A stretch of 64,000 bases of DNA, taken from Zarea fungicola. Its lineage: Eukaryota; Ascomycota; Sordariomycetes; Hypocreales; Cordycipitaceae. The stretch lies in NCBI GenBank assembly GCA_900169235.1, contig FWCC01000120.1, positions 62,001 to 126,000 of the forward strand, given 5' to 3'. This document shows positions 34,650 through 47,200 of the stretch, one piece after another (the stretch's first letter is position 1; every line of letters starts with the position of its first letter). The notes beneath the pieces are model-generated. The model was not told where the DNA came from and did not search any database. It saw only the letters and a list, made by a program, of their open reading frames with translations. The position numbers and the translations under genes were made by a program.

Positions 34650-35455
34650 ATACAAGTTGGTCTCGTGTGTGGTTATTAAATTTGATTTAGCAAATGAATC
34701 CTTATGTTTTTCTGCTAAGGTCTAGTTGATTTTTGTCTTCACATATTTACGCCGGTAAATGATGGCCTGCCGTATTCGTCGACGTCACCGTGGCTCTTTT
34801 CCCTACAAGCCGACGTGGGAGCTGGAACAGGATACAAGCCAAGCGAATTAGGGAATTTCATTGTTGTGGTAGGCCTCGGCCTGCTTTTGGAATGGCTTTT
34901 GTGCACCCCAATACCCCAAGATTACCATTGATTTCGCCGCACAGCTCCTCAGTCACTTCAACCCATCATTGCCACGCATTTCTCTCTAAGATCGAGCCCA
35001 GAATTGAAAAGAAACCCAATCCGAATGTTATTGCGAACGGTTAGCGGCACTCACAGTTTCCTGCCTGATATCTACAGACTACATTGCTGCACTGGAAATC
35101 CTGTGATCAGTTGCAGCGCCAAGTTGGAATCGCAATACACTCTCTCCATGTTTTTTTTGGCAAAGCTTGAGACTTGACATCGTTGCTTTCCACCCGTATG
35201 GCAGGTTGTTGTGTCCTTCCTGCCAGGCATCCTCAATAATGCAATAGAAAGCAGTAACGAGCAATGTCACCGCGCGTTGTTTGGGCAGCCTGTGTTCATC
35301 GTCGACGTAAATTTCCCACGGCTGAGATATTCTCCAAAGCGATCGGTCACTTTGTGTTCGGTACGTCGAGGTGTGTCCGCAATTGATTATATTGCACTCA
35401 GTGGTTCGATATATGTACACGGTTTCTCTCCCAAACCCTCTGTCCTGCACTTCAT
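34650..35455. other. Convergent intergenic between SAP18 and the complex I subunit
   Basis: About 0.8 kb. One 29-codon frame near 34763 begins MACRIRRRHRG and has no recognisable family. Otherwise two 3' UTRs. No supported gene. Confidence 0.45.
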
Positions 35456-35848
35456 CTATTTCTCGTACGCCGTATCGCCCTTTCTCTTCGCTCGTAGATC
35501 CCAGAGGCCCTGATTGACCGTGTTAGCCGTAGCCCATGTTTCCTCCCTGGGGCCAAATGGGCACTTACGTCTGTCTTGTAGGCAATGTAGCCCATGATGG
35601 CGGGAATGACCGCGACGTACATGAATGTGATACGGGCATTCTTCGGTGTCCAGCGAAAGTACTGCACACGGCTCTTTTGCATGGCTATTTTCTACACGTT
35701 AGCAAGCTCCGGTCGGTTCGCATTCGGGGGAGAAAAGGGCACCGACCCTGCAGCTTCAGGTAGGCCGGATCAGGCTTGACATCTGTAATAGACTGGTTAG
35801 CATGGACCAATTGACATTGAATCATTCGGACGTACTTAGGTGCGCCAT
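35456..35848 (-). CDS. Small NADH:ubiquinone oxidoreductase subunit (B15/NDUFB4-like)
   Basis: Four tiny exons: 35836-35848 (13 nt), 35747-35782, 35569-35684, 35456-35509; 72 residues. The protein reads MAHLNVKPDPAYLKLQ, then QYFRWTPKNARITFMYV, a membrane helix (VAVIPAIMGYIAYKTD) and the charged end LWDLRAKRKGDTAYEK. The YFRWTP block, single helix and LRAKRKGD ending match the fungal accessory subunit of the complex I membrane arm, in the mitochondrial inner membrane. The exon 2 donor is an unusual GTCGGT, chosen with the acceptor ATAG at 35685-35688 because it is the one combination I found that keeps frame. The gene is too short and split to stand out as an open frame. Confidence 0.8.
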
Positions 35849-36697
35849 TGTGACAGGTCTTCGGACGATAGAATGATCGTGGAGTTCGAGTTGTTCAAGC
35901 TTCAATTCGCGATAATCTTCCCTGCGAGCGGATTCAAGCGTTTGACTATTACATAAGCTAAAAACTGGTTGACGTGATTGGCCGGTCTGTCGTACCATTG
36001 AACTACCCTGTACCAGTCGCTTGTTAGCAAGAGTGGCTGTTTTAGCCCGATTTTTGGACCGGGGAAATTCACACTGGTTCTTTTATGGTAGCCATTTCCT
36101 TGTATGTATTTGAGGTACTCATTACGTTTGAAGATACTGATTTGCTCGTTTTGTACTCATTGACTCGCAGGCACGTCAAACGGCCCTTGGGTGCAAGGCT
36201 GGGTCCAGTATCATGGAGCTCAAGTAACGTCGGTATGGTGCATCCTACTGTAGCACCTGAGCTACAAGTCATTCAGGCTCAAAAATACAGACAATAACAA
36301 TTGACTAATAATATCAAGTCAAGAAATTAAATATTTCGAAAACTATGTCCTACAGAGATCAAACGCGATCAGATACCACATTGAAAGTCACGTGATGGAA
36401 CGCCGGTGGCTGTGAGCTAGCGCGAGCTGCTTGTCCCTGATAGAAAATTATCATCTCCAAAGGGCGATCTCGCCAAATTTATTTCATCAAACACCACATC
36501 TGGTCGTTGTCGTACGCCGCTGTGAAAACGGCACTTCCTTTATCGGGAGAAGACCAGTGTACGATACTACCGATTGCCTTTCAATCTCATTTTTGAAGAA
36601 CGGAGCAATTTGCGCGTCGTGACACGCGCGTGGCGTGAAGCCATAGACTAGACTGGAAAGCGATTCTCACCATCACGACTGGTCGTCGAGTCTCAAC
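35849..36697. promoter_or_regulatory. Divergent intergenic between the complex I subunit and PRP8
   Basis: 849 bp holding both promoters. A palindromic GC-rich bit GCGTCGTGACACGCGCG lies near 36613-36629, close to the PRP8 start. No specific site claimed. Confidence 0.45.
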
Positions 36698-39600
36698 ATG
36701 TCGCATCCGCCGCCACCACCTCCAGGCTGGGGGCCTCCTCCCCCTCCGCCGCCGCCATCCTCACTACCACCTCCTCCATCAGGACCGGCCCCGGCACCGC
36801 CACCTCCGCCTGGCTTTCAGCAAAGCGATCCTCACATGGCCAAGTTTGCACAGAAGAAGCAGGAATGGCTCCGACACCAGCGCAGCAGATTCGGCGAGAA
36901 GAGAAAGGGGGGATTCGTCGAAACACAAAAGGCAGACATGCCTCCTGAGCATCTGCGCAAGATTGTACGCGATATTGGCGATGTGTCGCAAAGAAGATAT
37001 ACCAACGACAAGCGCAGCTACCTTGGTGCCTTGAAGTTCATGCCGCATGCCGTCCTGAAGCTCCTAGAAAACATGCCTATGCCATGGGAGTCGGCGCGCG
37101 AAGTCAAGGTTCTCTACCACGTCAATGGCTGCCTAACCCTCGTTAACGAGATCCCTCGCGTTATTGAACCCGTCTTCTTTGCGCAGTGGGCCATGATGTG
37201 GAGGTTCATGCGTAGGGAGAAGGCTGATAGACGCCTGTTCAAGCGCATGCGATTCCCGCCCTTCGATGACGAAGAACCGCCACTGTCCTGGTCCGAAAAC
37301 ATCGAAGACGTCGAGCCACTCGAACCAATCCAGATGGAACTTAACGAAGACGAAGATGAAGCTGTTTATGAATGGTTCTATGACCACCGGCCCCTACTCG
37401 ATACCCCCCACGTCAATGGACCTAGCTACAAATCATGGAACCTGACACTACCGCAAATGGCTGCCCTCCATCGACTTAGTAGTTCCCTCATTTCCGATGT
37501 AATCGACAAGAACTACTTTTATCTGTTTGACCTTAAGAGTCTGTTAACTGCCAAAGCACTCAACGTGGCCCTGCCTGGTGGTCCGCGATTCGAACCTCTC
37601 CACAAAGATGTTAACCCAAACGAAGAAGATTTTGGCGAATTTAATGCAATTGATCGCATCATCTTCCGTGGCCCTATTCGAACAGAGTCCCGAGTCGCAT
37701 ACCCGTTCCTATACAATTCACTCCCCAGAAGTGTTCACATGTCCTGGCACTCGCAGCCCCAGGTTGTCTTCGGCCCGGCAACCGAACCCGATCTGCCGAC
37801 TTTCTACTTTGATCGTCGCTTTAGCCCAATCTCCTCGCGCACGGTCGCACCAAAGAATGTGGAGCTGTCTCTTGAAGATGAGCTCTTTGGTCCTGGAAAC
37901 GACGAAGAGGATGAAGAAGATGGCTTCACCCTTCCGGCGGATGTAGAGCCATTCCTCGCCGACGAAGAGCTTGACAACGATCACACTTCTATGGCCATCG
38001 AGCTCTGGTGGGCCCCATTCCCCTTTGATAGACGATCAGGACGCACAGTCCGAGCACAGGACGTACCCCTGATTAAACAGTGGTATCTTGAGCACCCTCC
38101 CTCTGACCGGCCGCCTGTCAAGGTCCGCGTCTCTTACCAGAAGCTGCTTAAGAACTACGTTCTCAATGAGCTCCACAAGAAGAAGCCCAAGGCGCACAAT
38201 AACCAGAACTTGCTACGGTCCCTTAAGCAGACTAAATTCTTCCAGCAGACTACAATTGACTGGGTAGAAGCAGGTCTGCAAGTTTGTCGACAGGGCTTCA
38301 ACATGCTTAACTTGTTGATTCACCGCAAGAACCTCACATACTTGCACTTGGACTACAACTTCAATCTCAAGCCAGTCAAGACTCTCACAACCAAAGAGCG
38401 AAAGAAGTCCCGATTCGGAAACGCCTTCCATTTAATGCGAGAAATTTTGAGATTGACAAAGCTGATTGTAGACGCGCAAGTTCAGTTCCGACTTGGCAAT
38501 ATCGACGCATTCCAGCTTGCTGATGGTATTCACTATGCATTCAACCACGTTGGCCAGCTGACGGGCATGTACCGATACAAATATAAGCTCATGCACCAGA
38601 TCCGAACCTGCAAGGATTTGAAGCATCTGATATACTACCGCTTTAACTCTGCACCTGTTGGCAAGGGCCCTGGATGTGGCTTCTGGGGGCCATCGTGGCG
38701 AGTGTGGCTTTTCTTCATGAGAGGTATCATTCCCCTTCTGGAGAGATGGCTTGGAAACCTTTTGTCACGACAGTTTGAGGGCCGACACAGCAAGGGCGTT
38801 GCCAAGACTGTGACGAAACAGCGTGTTGAGTCTCACTTTGATCTCGAACTTCGTGCCTCGGTCATGTCTGATCTGATGGACATGATGCCCGAAGGTATCA
38901 AGCAGAGCAAGGTCAACACTGTGCTTCAGCATCTATCTGAAGCATGGAGATGCTGGAAGAGTAATATTCCCTGGAAGGTTCCCGGACTTCCTGCACCTAT
39001 CGAGAATATCATTCTGAGATATGTCAAGTCCAAGGCCGACTGGTGGATCTCCGTTACACATTACAACCGTGAGCGAATTCGACGCGGTGCGACGGTCGAC
39101 AAAACGGTTGCGAAGAAGAACGTTGGTCGTCTGACACGTCTCTGGCTCAAGGCTGAGCAGGAGAGACAGCACAATCATATGAAGGATGGCCCATACGTTT
39201 CTTCTGAAGAGGCTGTCGCCATCTACACAACAACTGTCCACTGGCTTGAATCACGAAAGTTCTCGCCGATCCCTTTCCCCAGTGTTTCATACAAGCATGA
39301 CACAAAGATTCTCATTCTGGCCCTGGAACGCCTACGTGAGGCATATTCAGTCAAGGGCCGCCTAAATCAGAGTCAGCGTGAGGAGCTGGCATTGATTGAG
39401 CAAGCCTATGATAGCCCGGGCACAACTTTGGAGCGCATCAAGAGATTCCTGCTCACTCAGCGTGCTTTCAAGGAAGTTAACATTGATATGAACGATAACT
39501 ATAGCACCATCAACCCCGTTTACGATATTGAACCCATTGAGAAGATTAGCGATGCGTACCTTGACCAGTACCTCTGGTACCAGGCTGATCAGAGACATCT

Positions 39601-42600
39601 GTTCCCTGCTTGGATCAAGCCATCTGACTCCGAGGTACCGCCTTTACTGGTTTACAAATGGGCCCAGGGTATCAACAACCTGAGCGGTGTCTGGGAGACC
39701 GAGAACGGTGAATGCAACGTCATGATCGAGACGGAGCTCTCCAAGGTTTATGAGAAGATGGAACTTACGCTACTCAACTCCCTCCTGCGTCTGATTATGG
39801 ACCACAACCTTGCCGACTACATTACATCCAAGAACAACGTCCAGCTTACGTACAAAGACATGAACCATGTCAACAGCTACGGTATGATTCGTGGTCTGCA
39901 GTTCTCCGCCTTTGTTTTCCAATATTACGGTCTTGTTCTCGACTTGCTGCTACTCGGTCCTCAGCGTGCGAGTGAAATCGCCGGACCCCCTCAGAGCCCC
40001 AACGATTTCCTGCAGTTCAGAGATCGTGAAACCGAAACCCGACATCCCATCCGCCTCTACAGCAGATACATTGATAAGATTTGGGTCTTCCTTCGATTCA
40101 CTGCGGAGGAATCTCGAGATCTCATTCAGCGCTTCTTGACGGAGCAGCCTGACCCCAACTTCGAGAACGTTATTGGCTACAAGAGCAAGAAATGCTGGCC
40201 GCGTGACTCCCGTATGCGCTTGATGCGCCACGATGTCAACCTCGGACGTGCCGTTTTCTGGGATCTCAAGAACAGATTGCCTCGCTCTGTTACTACCATT
40301 GATTGGGATGACAGCTTTGCGAGTGTCTACAGCAGAGACAACCCGAACCTGCTCTTCTCCATGAGCGGTTTCGAGGTCCGTATCCTGCCCAAGATCCGAA
40401 ACCAAAATGACGAATTCCCTGTCAAGGATAGCGTGTGGTCACTTGTCGACAACACCACCAAAGAGCGTACCGCTCATGCATTCTTGCAAGTAACAGACGA
40501 TGATATCGCCAAATTTAACAATAGAATCCGCCAGATTCTGATGTCTTCTGGTTCTACCACATTTACCAAGATTGCCAACAAGTGGAACACTGCGCTGATT
40601 GCTCTCTTTACATACTACCGCGAGGCTGCTGTGTCGACTGTGGAGCTTCTAGATACGATTGTCAAGTGCGAAACCAAAATTCAGACCCGTGTCAAGATTG
40701 GTCTGAACTCCAAGATGCCGTCACGTTTCCCGCCTGCTGTCTTCTATACCCCCAAGGAGCTAGGTGGTCTTGGCATGATTTCCGGATCTCATATTCTTAT
40801 TCCTGCCAGTGATAAACGCTGGTACAAGCAGACAGACACTGGAACCACCCACTTCCGAGCTGGTATGACGCACGATGAAGAGACGCTTATTCCCAACATC
40901 TTCCGTTACATCATTCCCTGGGAGGCTGAATTCATCGATTCTCAGCGTGTCTGGACGGAATACTCGCAGAAGCGCCTCGAGGCCAATCAGCAGAACCGTC
41001 GTCTGACTTTGGAAGACCTCGAAGACAGCTGGGACCGTGGTCTGCCTCGTATCAATACCCTCTTCCAGAAAGACCGCAGCACGCTCAGTTTTGACAAGGG
41101 TTTCCGTGCCCGCGCCGAGTTTAAGATTTACCAGCTTATGAAGAGCAATCCTTTCTGGTGGACCAGCCAGCGCCACGACGGAAAGCTGTGGAACCTGAAC
41201 GCGTACCGAACCGATGTCATCCAAGCGCTTGGTGGTGTTGAGACTATTCTCGAACATACTCTTTTCAAGGCCACAGGCTTTGCATCTTGGGAGGGTCTTT
41301 TCTGGGAAAAGGCCTGTCTCGCCAACGGCACCATGCTCCTTCGACATGACCATACTCAAGTTGCTGTCGAGGATGTTAAGGAAGGTGATCTGCTTCTCGG
41401 ACCTGATGGAACACCCAGACGTGCCTTTAACATTGTGAACGGCAAGGATCGCCTTTACCGCATTAAGATGAATGGTGGCATGGAGGATCTTGTCGTTACA
41501 ACCAACCATATCCTCGTCTTCTACAAGGGCGCTGGCAGTTCAGAAATGCACGAATTGACAGCTGCAGAATACGCTGCTCTCGACGCCGCAGAAAGAACAC
41601 AGCTCGTTCTCTTCCGCTCCCCAGGCTTCTCAGCATCTGAGACTACCAGGAGTGCCGCAAACACTTTCACTGTTAATGACATCACGCTGGAAACTGAAGC
41701 AACGGAATGGGCTGGATTCCGTGTTGACGGAGATCAGCTGTACCTCCGCCACGATTACCTTGTGCTCCACAACTCTGGTTTCGAAGAGTCAATGAAATTC
41801 AAGAAGCTGACCAACGCCCAGCGATCTGGTCTCAATCAGATTCCCAACCGTCGCTTCACACTCTGGTGGTCACCTACTATTAACAGAGCCAACGTCTATG
41901 TTGGTTTCCAGGTCCAGCTGGACTTGACCGGTATCTTCCTTCACGGCAAGATTCCTACGCTCAAAATCTCTCTTATCCAGATCTTCCGTGCTCATTTGTG
42001 GCAAAAGATTCACGAATCCGTTGTCATGGATGTGTGTCAAGTCTTTGACCAGGAGCTGGAAGCTCTTGGTATCGAGACTGTTCAGAAGGAGACGATTCAT
42101 CCGCGAAAGTCTTACAAGATGAACTCATCTTGTGCTGATATTCTCCTCTTCGCAAGTCACAAGTGGAATGTTACTCGCCCATCTCATCTCAACGACACCA
42201 AGGATGTGATTGAGCCAACCACGACCAACAAGTTTTGGATTGATATTCAGCTGCGCTATGGCGACTACGATTCTCACGACATTGATCGTTACACCAGAGC
42301 CAAGTACCTTGACTATACTACTGATAATGCTAGTATCTACCCATCTGCTACTGGTCTGATGATTGGTATTGACTTGGCATACAACATGTACTCGGCCTAC
42401 GGAATGTTCTTCCCTGGTCTAAAGGTTCTTGTTCAGCAGGCCATGGCCAAGATTATGAAGGCCAACCCTGCTCTTTATGTCCTGCGCGAGCGTATCCGCA
42501 AGGGTCTTCAGCTCTACGCTTCTGAGAGCAACCAGGAGTTCCTCAACTCTCAGAACTACTCTGAATTGTTCAGTCAAAAGACGCAGCTATTCATCGACGA

Positions 42601-44266
42601 TACCAATGTTTACCGTGTTACGATTCACAAGACGTTTGAAGGCAACTTGACCACCAAGCCCATCAACGGTGCCATTTTCATCTTCAACCCTCGCACGGGT
42701 CAGCTTTTCTTGAAGATTATTCACACCAGTGTTTGGGCCGGACAGAAGCGTCTTGGACAGCTCGCCAAGTGGAAGACTGCTGAGGAAGTCGCCGCGCTTA
42801 TTCGATCATTGCCTGTTGAAGAGCAGCCGAAGCAGCTTATCGTTACTCGCAAGGGTCTGCTTGACCCTCTCGAAGTGCAATTGGTTGACTTCCCCAACAT
42901 TTCAATCCGTGCCTCCGAATTGCAGCTTCCTTTCCAGGCGGCTATGAAGGTTGAGAAACTTGGTGACATGATCCTGCGCGCCACTGAACCCCAGATGGTT
43001 CTTTTTAACCTGTACGATGAGTGGCTCAAGAGCATCTCGTCCTTTACTGCATTCTCGCGTCTTGTTCTCATCCTGCGTGCTCTCCACGTCAACCCTGACA
43101 AGACAAAATTGATTCTTCGCCCAGACAAGACCATCATCACCCTGGAGCATCACATCTGGCCTTCACTGACGGACGAGGAATGGATCAAGGTCGAAACGCA
43201 GCTACGTGATCTCATCTTGAACGACTACGGCAAGAAGAATAATGTCAACGTGTCTAGTTTGACGAGCAGCGAAGTACGAGACATTATTCTGGGTATGGAG
43301 ATTTCTGCGCCGTCGATGCAGAGACAACAAGCCGCCGAGATTGAGAAGCAGCAGCAGGAGCAAGCTCAACTCACGGCCGTCACCACCAAGACACAAAACA
43401 TTCACGGCGAGGATCTCATTGTTACGACAACGTCACAGTTTGAGCAGCAAACCTTTGCCTCCAAGACGGAGTGGCGTACGCGCGCCATTGCTACATCGAA
43501 CCTGCGCACGAGAGCCAAGAACATCTACGTCTCTTCCGTCGACAACGACTTGGATGATGTGACATACGTCATGCCCAACAATATCCTGAAGAAGTTTATT
43601 ACAATTGCCGACCTGCGCGTTCAAGTCGCTGGCTACCTGTACGGAGGCTCTGCGCCAGACAACGACCAAGTCAAGGAAATCAAATGTATCGTCATGATGC
43701 CACAGGTCGGTGGCCTCCGCAACGTCCAGCTGCCGCAGGAACTACCACAGAGCGAGCTCCTCGACGGCATGGAGCCTCTTGGTGTCATCCACACTGCATC
43801 TGGCACGGAGCTCCCCTACATGGGTGCCGCCGACGTGACGGAGCACTCAAAGCTCCTCGACACACAGAGAGAATGGAACAGGGACAACACGGTGACGGTC
43901 TCGGTGGCCTTTACGCCCGGCAGTGTCTCTCTCTCGGCCTGGGGCCTCACACCGCAAGGTTACCAATGGGGCGCCGAGAACAGGGACCTGCAGAGCGACC
44001 AGCCGCAAGGGTTCACGACGACCATGGGCGAGAAACGCAAGCTGCTTCTGAGCCCGCGGTTCCGGGGCTTCTTCCTGGTGCCGTCCGACGGACGCTGGAA
44101 CTACAGTTTCATGGGCAGCGCATTTGCCGGCATGGAGAAGAAGAGCGTGCATGTCAAGCTGGACACGCCCATGCCGTTTTACAGCGACCAGCACCGGCCG
44201 GTCCATTTCCACAGCTTTGCTGAACTCGAGGATATTGGTGTCGACCGGTCGGATAACTTCGCGTAA
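36698..44266 (+). CDS. prp8: Pre-mRNA splicing factor PRP8, with an intein
   Basis: Core U5 snRNP protein that forms the spliceosome active-site cavity. Uninterrupted 2522-codon frame with no intron; 2369 residues remain after intein removal, normal for fungal Prp8. Order: Pro-rich N-terminus (1-47), PRO8NT and PROCN regions ([32 protein letters not shown]), the reverse-transcriptase-like and thumb region, the linker/endonuclease-like region ([20 protein letters not shown]), the RNase H-like domain, and a C-terminal MPN/JAB domain ([12 protein letters not shown]). The intein splits the highly conserved [15 protein letters not shown] site. The start ATG follows a short AT-mixed leader and matches the family's MSxPPPPPPG beginning. 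Confidence 0.98.
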   Translation: MSHPPPPPPGWGPPPPPPPPSSLPPPPSGPAPAPPPPPGFQQSDPHMAKFAQKKQEWLRHQRSRFGEKRKGGFVETQKADMPPEHLRKIVRDIGDVSQRRYTNDKRSYLGALKFMPHAVLKLLENMPMPWESAREVKVLYHVNGCLTLVNEIPRVIEPVFFAQWAMMWRFMRREKADRRLFKRMRFPPFDDEEPPLSWSENIEDVEPLEPIQMELNEDEDEAVYEWFYDHRPLLDTPHVNGPSYKSWNLTLPQMAALHRLSSSLISDVIDKNYFYLFDLKSLLTAKALNVALPGGPRFEPLHKDVNPNEEDFGEFNAIDRIIFRGPIRTESRVAYPFLYNSLPRSVHMSWHSQPQVVFGPATEPDLPTFYFDRRFSPISSRTVAPKNVELSLEDELFGPGNDEEDEEDGFTLPADVEPFLADEELDNDHTSMAIELWWAPFPFDRRSGRTVRAQDVPLIKQWYLEHPPSDRPPVKVRVSYQKLLKNYVLNELHKKKPKAHNNQNLLRSLKQTKFFQQTTIDWVEAGLQVCRQGFNMLNLLIHRKNLTYLHLDYNFNLKPVKTLTTKERKKSRFGNAFHLMREILRLTKLIVDAQVQFRLGNIDAFQLADGIHYAFNHVGQLTGMYRYKYKLMHQIRTCKDLKHLIYYRFNSAPVGKGPGCGFWGPSWRVWLFFMRGIIPLLERWLGNLLSRQFEGRHSKGVAKTVTKQRVESHFDLELRASVMSDLMDMMPEGIKQSKVNTVLQHLSEAWRCWKSNIPWKVPGLPAPIENIILRYVKSKADWWISVTHYNRERIRRGATVDKTVAKKNVGRLTRLWLKAEQERQHNHMKDGPYVSSEEAVAIYTTTVHWLESRKFSPIPFPSVSYKHDTKILILALERLREAYSVKGRLNQSQREELALIEQAYDSPGTTLERIKRFLLTQRAFKEVNIDMNDNYSTINPVYDIEPIEKISDAYLDQYLWYQADQRHLFPAWIKPSDSEVPPLLVYKWAQGINNLSGVWETENGECNVMIETELSKVYEKMELTLLNSLLRLIMDHNLADYITSKNNVQLTYKDMNHVNSYGMIRGLQFSAFVFQYYGLVLDLLLLGPQRASEIAGPPQSPNDFLQFRDRETETRHPIRLYSRYIDKIWVFLRFTAEESRDLIQRFLTEQPDPNFENVIGYKSKKCWPRDSRMRLMRHDVNLGRAVFWDLKNRLPRSVTTIDWDDSFASVYSRDNPNLLFSMSGFEVRILPKIRNQNDEFPVKDSVWSLVDNTTKERTAHAFLQVTDDDIAKFNNRIRQILMSSGSTTFTKIANKWNTALIALFTYYREAAVSTVELLDTIVKCETKIQTRVKIGLNSKMPSRFPPAVFYTPKELGGLGMISGSHILIPASDKRWYKQTDTGTTHFRAGMTHDEETLIPNIFRYIIPWEAEFIDSQRVWTEYSQKRLEANQQNRRLTLEDLEDSWDRGLPRINTLFQKDRSTLSFDKGFRARAEFKIYQLMKSNPFWWTSQRHDGKLWNLNAYRTDVIQALGGVETILEHTLFKATGFASWEGLFWEKACLANGTMLLRHDHTQVAVEDVKEGDLLLGPDGTPRRAFNIVNGKDRLYRIKMNGGMEDLVVTTNHILVFYKGAGSSEMHELTAAEYAALDAAERTQLVLFRSPGFSASETTRSAANTFTVNDITLETEATEWAGFRVDGDQLYLRHDYLVLHNSGFEESMKFKKLTNAQRSGLNQIPNRRFTLWWSPTINRANVYVGFQVQLDLTGIFLHGKIPTLKISLIQIFRAHLWQKIHESVVMDVCQVFDQELEALGIETVQKETIHPRKSYKMNSSCADILLFASHKWNVTRPSHLNDTKDVIEPTTTNKFWIDIQLRYGDYDSHDIDRYTRAKYLDYTTDNASIYPSATGLMIGIDLAYNMYSAYGMFFPGLKVLVQQAMAKIMKANPALYVLRERIRKGLQLYASESNQEFLNSQNYSELFSQKTQLFIDDTNVYRVTIHKTFEGNLTTKPINGAIFIFNPRTGQLFLKIIHTSVWAGQKRLGQLAKWKTAEEVAALIRSLPVEEQPKQLIVTRKGLLDPLEVQLVDFPNISIRASELQLPFQAAMKVEKLGDMILRATEPQMVLFNLYDEWLKSISSFTAFSRLVLILRALHVNPDKTKLILRPDKTIITLEHHIWPSLTDEEWIKVETQLRDLILNDYGKKNNVNVSSLTSSEVRDIILGMEISAPSMQRQQAAEIEKQQQEQAQLTAVTTKTQNIHGEDLIVTTTSQFEQQTFASKTEWRTRAIATSNLRTRAKNIYVSSVDNDLDDVTYVMPNNILKKFITIADLRVQVAGYLYGGSAPDNDQVKEIKCIVMMPQVGGLRNVQLPQELPQSELLDGMEPLGVIHTASGTELPYMGAADVTEHSKLLDTQREWNRDNTVTVSVAFTPGSVSLSAWGLTPQGYQWGAENRDLQSDQPQGFTTTMGEKRKLLLSPRFRGFFLVPSDGRWNYSFMGSAFAGMEKKSVHVKLDTPMPFYSDQHRPVHFHSFAELEDIGVDRSDNFA
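41315..41773 (+). mobile_element. PRP8 mini-intein (153 residues, no homing endonuclease)
   Basis: In-frame protein intron at the Prp8-a site, residues 1540-1692 of the precursor. It starts with Cys ([12 protein letters not shown], block A), has the block B Thr-x-x-His as TTNH (about residues 62-65 of the intein), a block F/G end ([20 protein letters not shown]), the penultimate His and terminal Asn, and Ser as the first C-extein residue. All residues known to be needed for protein splicing are present, so it should be active. Between blocks B and F only about 60 residues remain, with no LAGLIDADG motif, so the endonuclease is gone and the element cannot home by itself. Codon use looks like the host gene, suggesting long residence. 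Confidence 0.97.
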
Positions 44267-47200
44267 ACGGGCCGGGTGTGGGGGGTGTAATTTTTTTTTT
44301 TTTTTCGTTGAGTACACACACACTGGGATGGACCGGTCGATTCGGCTTCACGAATGAGAATGTCAGGGAGAAGAAAAAAAAAAAGAGAGAAAAGGGACAA
44401 GGAAAAAAAAGAGAAGACGAGAATAAACCACATTGTAATTGACACACAAGGAACATAGGGGGAAGGGTCGTGAGCATCAAAGGCAGCAAGCAGTTCAGGT
44501 CCGAAATCACTGGGAGGAATTTGGCGTTGAAAATTGAGACTCGCATTGTTTTGTCATTTTACAACATTGTACTTTTTTTTTTATTCATTTTCATGCTTGT
44601 CGGGGGCATTACAGTTTGTTTTGCCAAGGTATTCTACTGTAATACTAGCAATTTATTTACACCAAGGGGTAAAATTAAAATAAAGAGAGCTGAACAACGA
44701 GTATTGATACTTTCTACTGTTACCGCTACGGACAGGTTGTACTCCATGGCGATAAGTGACACACGCAACTGCGAGTATCAGATATTGGTAATCAAGATTG
44801 CCAGTGGTCATCTGATGTAGACCTCGGTTTTCAAATTGCCTCGGAAATTCAGTCAATCCTGATTTTTTCGGACATTTGTTGCATGATATGAAAGCACATT
44901 GGTGGACGCATTGTGAAGCTTGCTGCCGTATTAACTCCACATCTACGACAGGATATTATTATCTAGCATGACGTTGAAGACTCGCCGTGTGCTTTGACTT
45001 TTGATTGATAGGCTTGTGTGCATATAAGGGGCAATTTAGCAAGGACGGTGAAGGCGACGCGGTGGACGACGGCCGGAAGGTAGCGTCGTGGCGTCGTGAC
45101 GCCTTTAATAAGGAAGCCGAGATTGAAGTCTTCTGGATGAGAACGCGCCAAATTGGTCATTTTATGCATCATGCATGTCCCATATCTCATCCCACATCCC
45201 AGGCCCAATTGGTCAGGTCAGCAGGGGCGGGATGCGGGCAGTGCAGGGGGGTGTGGACGTCGCCCGTGTCCAAATTGCCCGTAGTGAGCCGAGGCCAGCA
45301 AGGCTGCTGAGGAGCAACGGTGCACTTGGGTAGCGCAAAGTTAGGTCAAGCCTCAAGGCTGCCAGTACGGAGGGAGTATGTACAACCGCTGGCTGACCTT
45401 GGCTCTAGTTTTCCCTCCTAGTTAGTAGTAGCCTCTCGTAAAGGCTGCTGATGGCACGGTGAGCCTGTTGAAGCTAACCAACTTTTACATGATACCAAAT
45501 GGTGTGTGGGCCAGGACGACACAAATCGTGCATCTGCAGTGCATAACAATGGAAAAAAACGCAAAAGGATGTACCAGTACCAAGAAGCCGGCCAGACCCT
45601 TGGAGGGACGGCTGCGTCCACAAACATCGGTGGGCTTGTCGTCCTTGCAGCTTCAATCTGATCCTTAATCCGATAATCGGCACAGGTGCAGCTGACAAGG
45701 GGGCAGGTTGAGCTCTGGTCGAAGCAGCGGGCGGGAATGGCGCTATGGTTTTGGAGAGATTGACTCAGACATTCTGCGCCACTAGACGATTTTGACAGGT
45801 GCACAGGGCTAATTTTAGTGTAAGCCAGGATAAAGACGTTTTGGCTGTGCAAAACACTGGTTATGCGTATGTACATATGGAGTACGGAGGGAGAGACATG
45901 CCATGGACTACTGTTGTTCCATATTTTTGCTTCTTCGTCGTCATGCTAGAGTGTCGCAGATTGGCGACCGGGGCTAGCCGTGAGTGGCAGCGGTGCACCT
46001 GCTGTGTTGCATTATGCAGGGAAATGGGCTTAAATTCAAGATGACGAGCCACGGAGCTAGCCATAGAACTTTTGTAGACATCCTGGTTGGAGGCGGGATT
46101 GCGGGAGGTATAGAGGGAGGGCGTGGGACTCGTGGGAGGCTTGCTTGCACGGCGCCGGCAGTGGTTGAAGAAGGAAATGAGAAGGACTGGGGAGGCCCCT
46201 GGCTCTGTGGAGATTTTGGGCGTGGAAGCCTCTTTTTGGAGGAGGAGAAGGAGGAGAAGGAGGAGAAGGAGGGGGGGTTTTGGTCTTGACGCGGCTGAGG
46301 CTGTGGCAGGTACCAGCAGCGGCCTGGACTAACAATGTGAGTTAAGAACAGACTTACTAGATAGTTAGTTTGGGGCTCCCTAGGTACCTTTGGCGAGCAG
46401 AACGAAGCTGCGTTAGTGCATACCTGTAGCTACATACGGACTGCGGAGCACTACTAACACTGGTTGACTGGCACTACTGGGCAGTAGCGTACTGGTTCTA
46501 ATAACAGACCTGACCAAAAGTATAGCGGTCCCTAGTTGGCAACGGCTACCGCTAGTCTAGTTACAAGCAAGGAAGGTGGGGCGTCGAGCGCCCGTTGGAA
46601 CTTGGAAGCTCCTTCCTTCCCTGTCTGGGCACCGACAAACGCACCCAAAGTAGAAGAGCCCCAACAATCAGAGAGACAAGCATCAAGACAAGGCCAGGCA
46701 GAAGAAAAGAAAATTTGACGCGGGAAAAAAAACCTCACTTCATTTCCCAAGAGACCCATATCGTCATCGCCATCGCCATCATCAATCGTCATCTCCGCTG
46801 TCCACGCCTCCGCCTTCGCCGTCTCCTTTATGTATTATGAAGATTGCAATCACCGAATTGCCATGCACCGGCTTCCACACCTCGCTTCCAAGAATTGATG
46901 TAAAATACTGGCAATGCGAATGGAGACACTGAGCAAGGCAAAGGCCACCGATTGCAGACCAAGGGAAAAAAAAGTCAGCCCACTCCCCATTCATTCCTAC
47001 TCGGTCCATCCACTTCACATGCACAGCATCTCACGCCCCCTAGCTCATCTACCACTACAACGACTGGGACCTCCATCGATGCATGCACATCCCATCAGCT
47101 GCTGCGGTGCTCGGCTCGGCATACATACATACAAAGCACCAGAGGACGAGAGCTTGCACCAACACATGCTCACAATCCCTGCACAACTCGCTGTCTGGAT

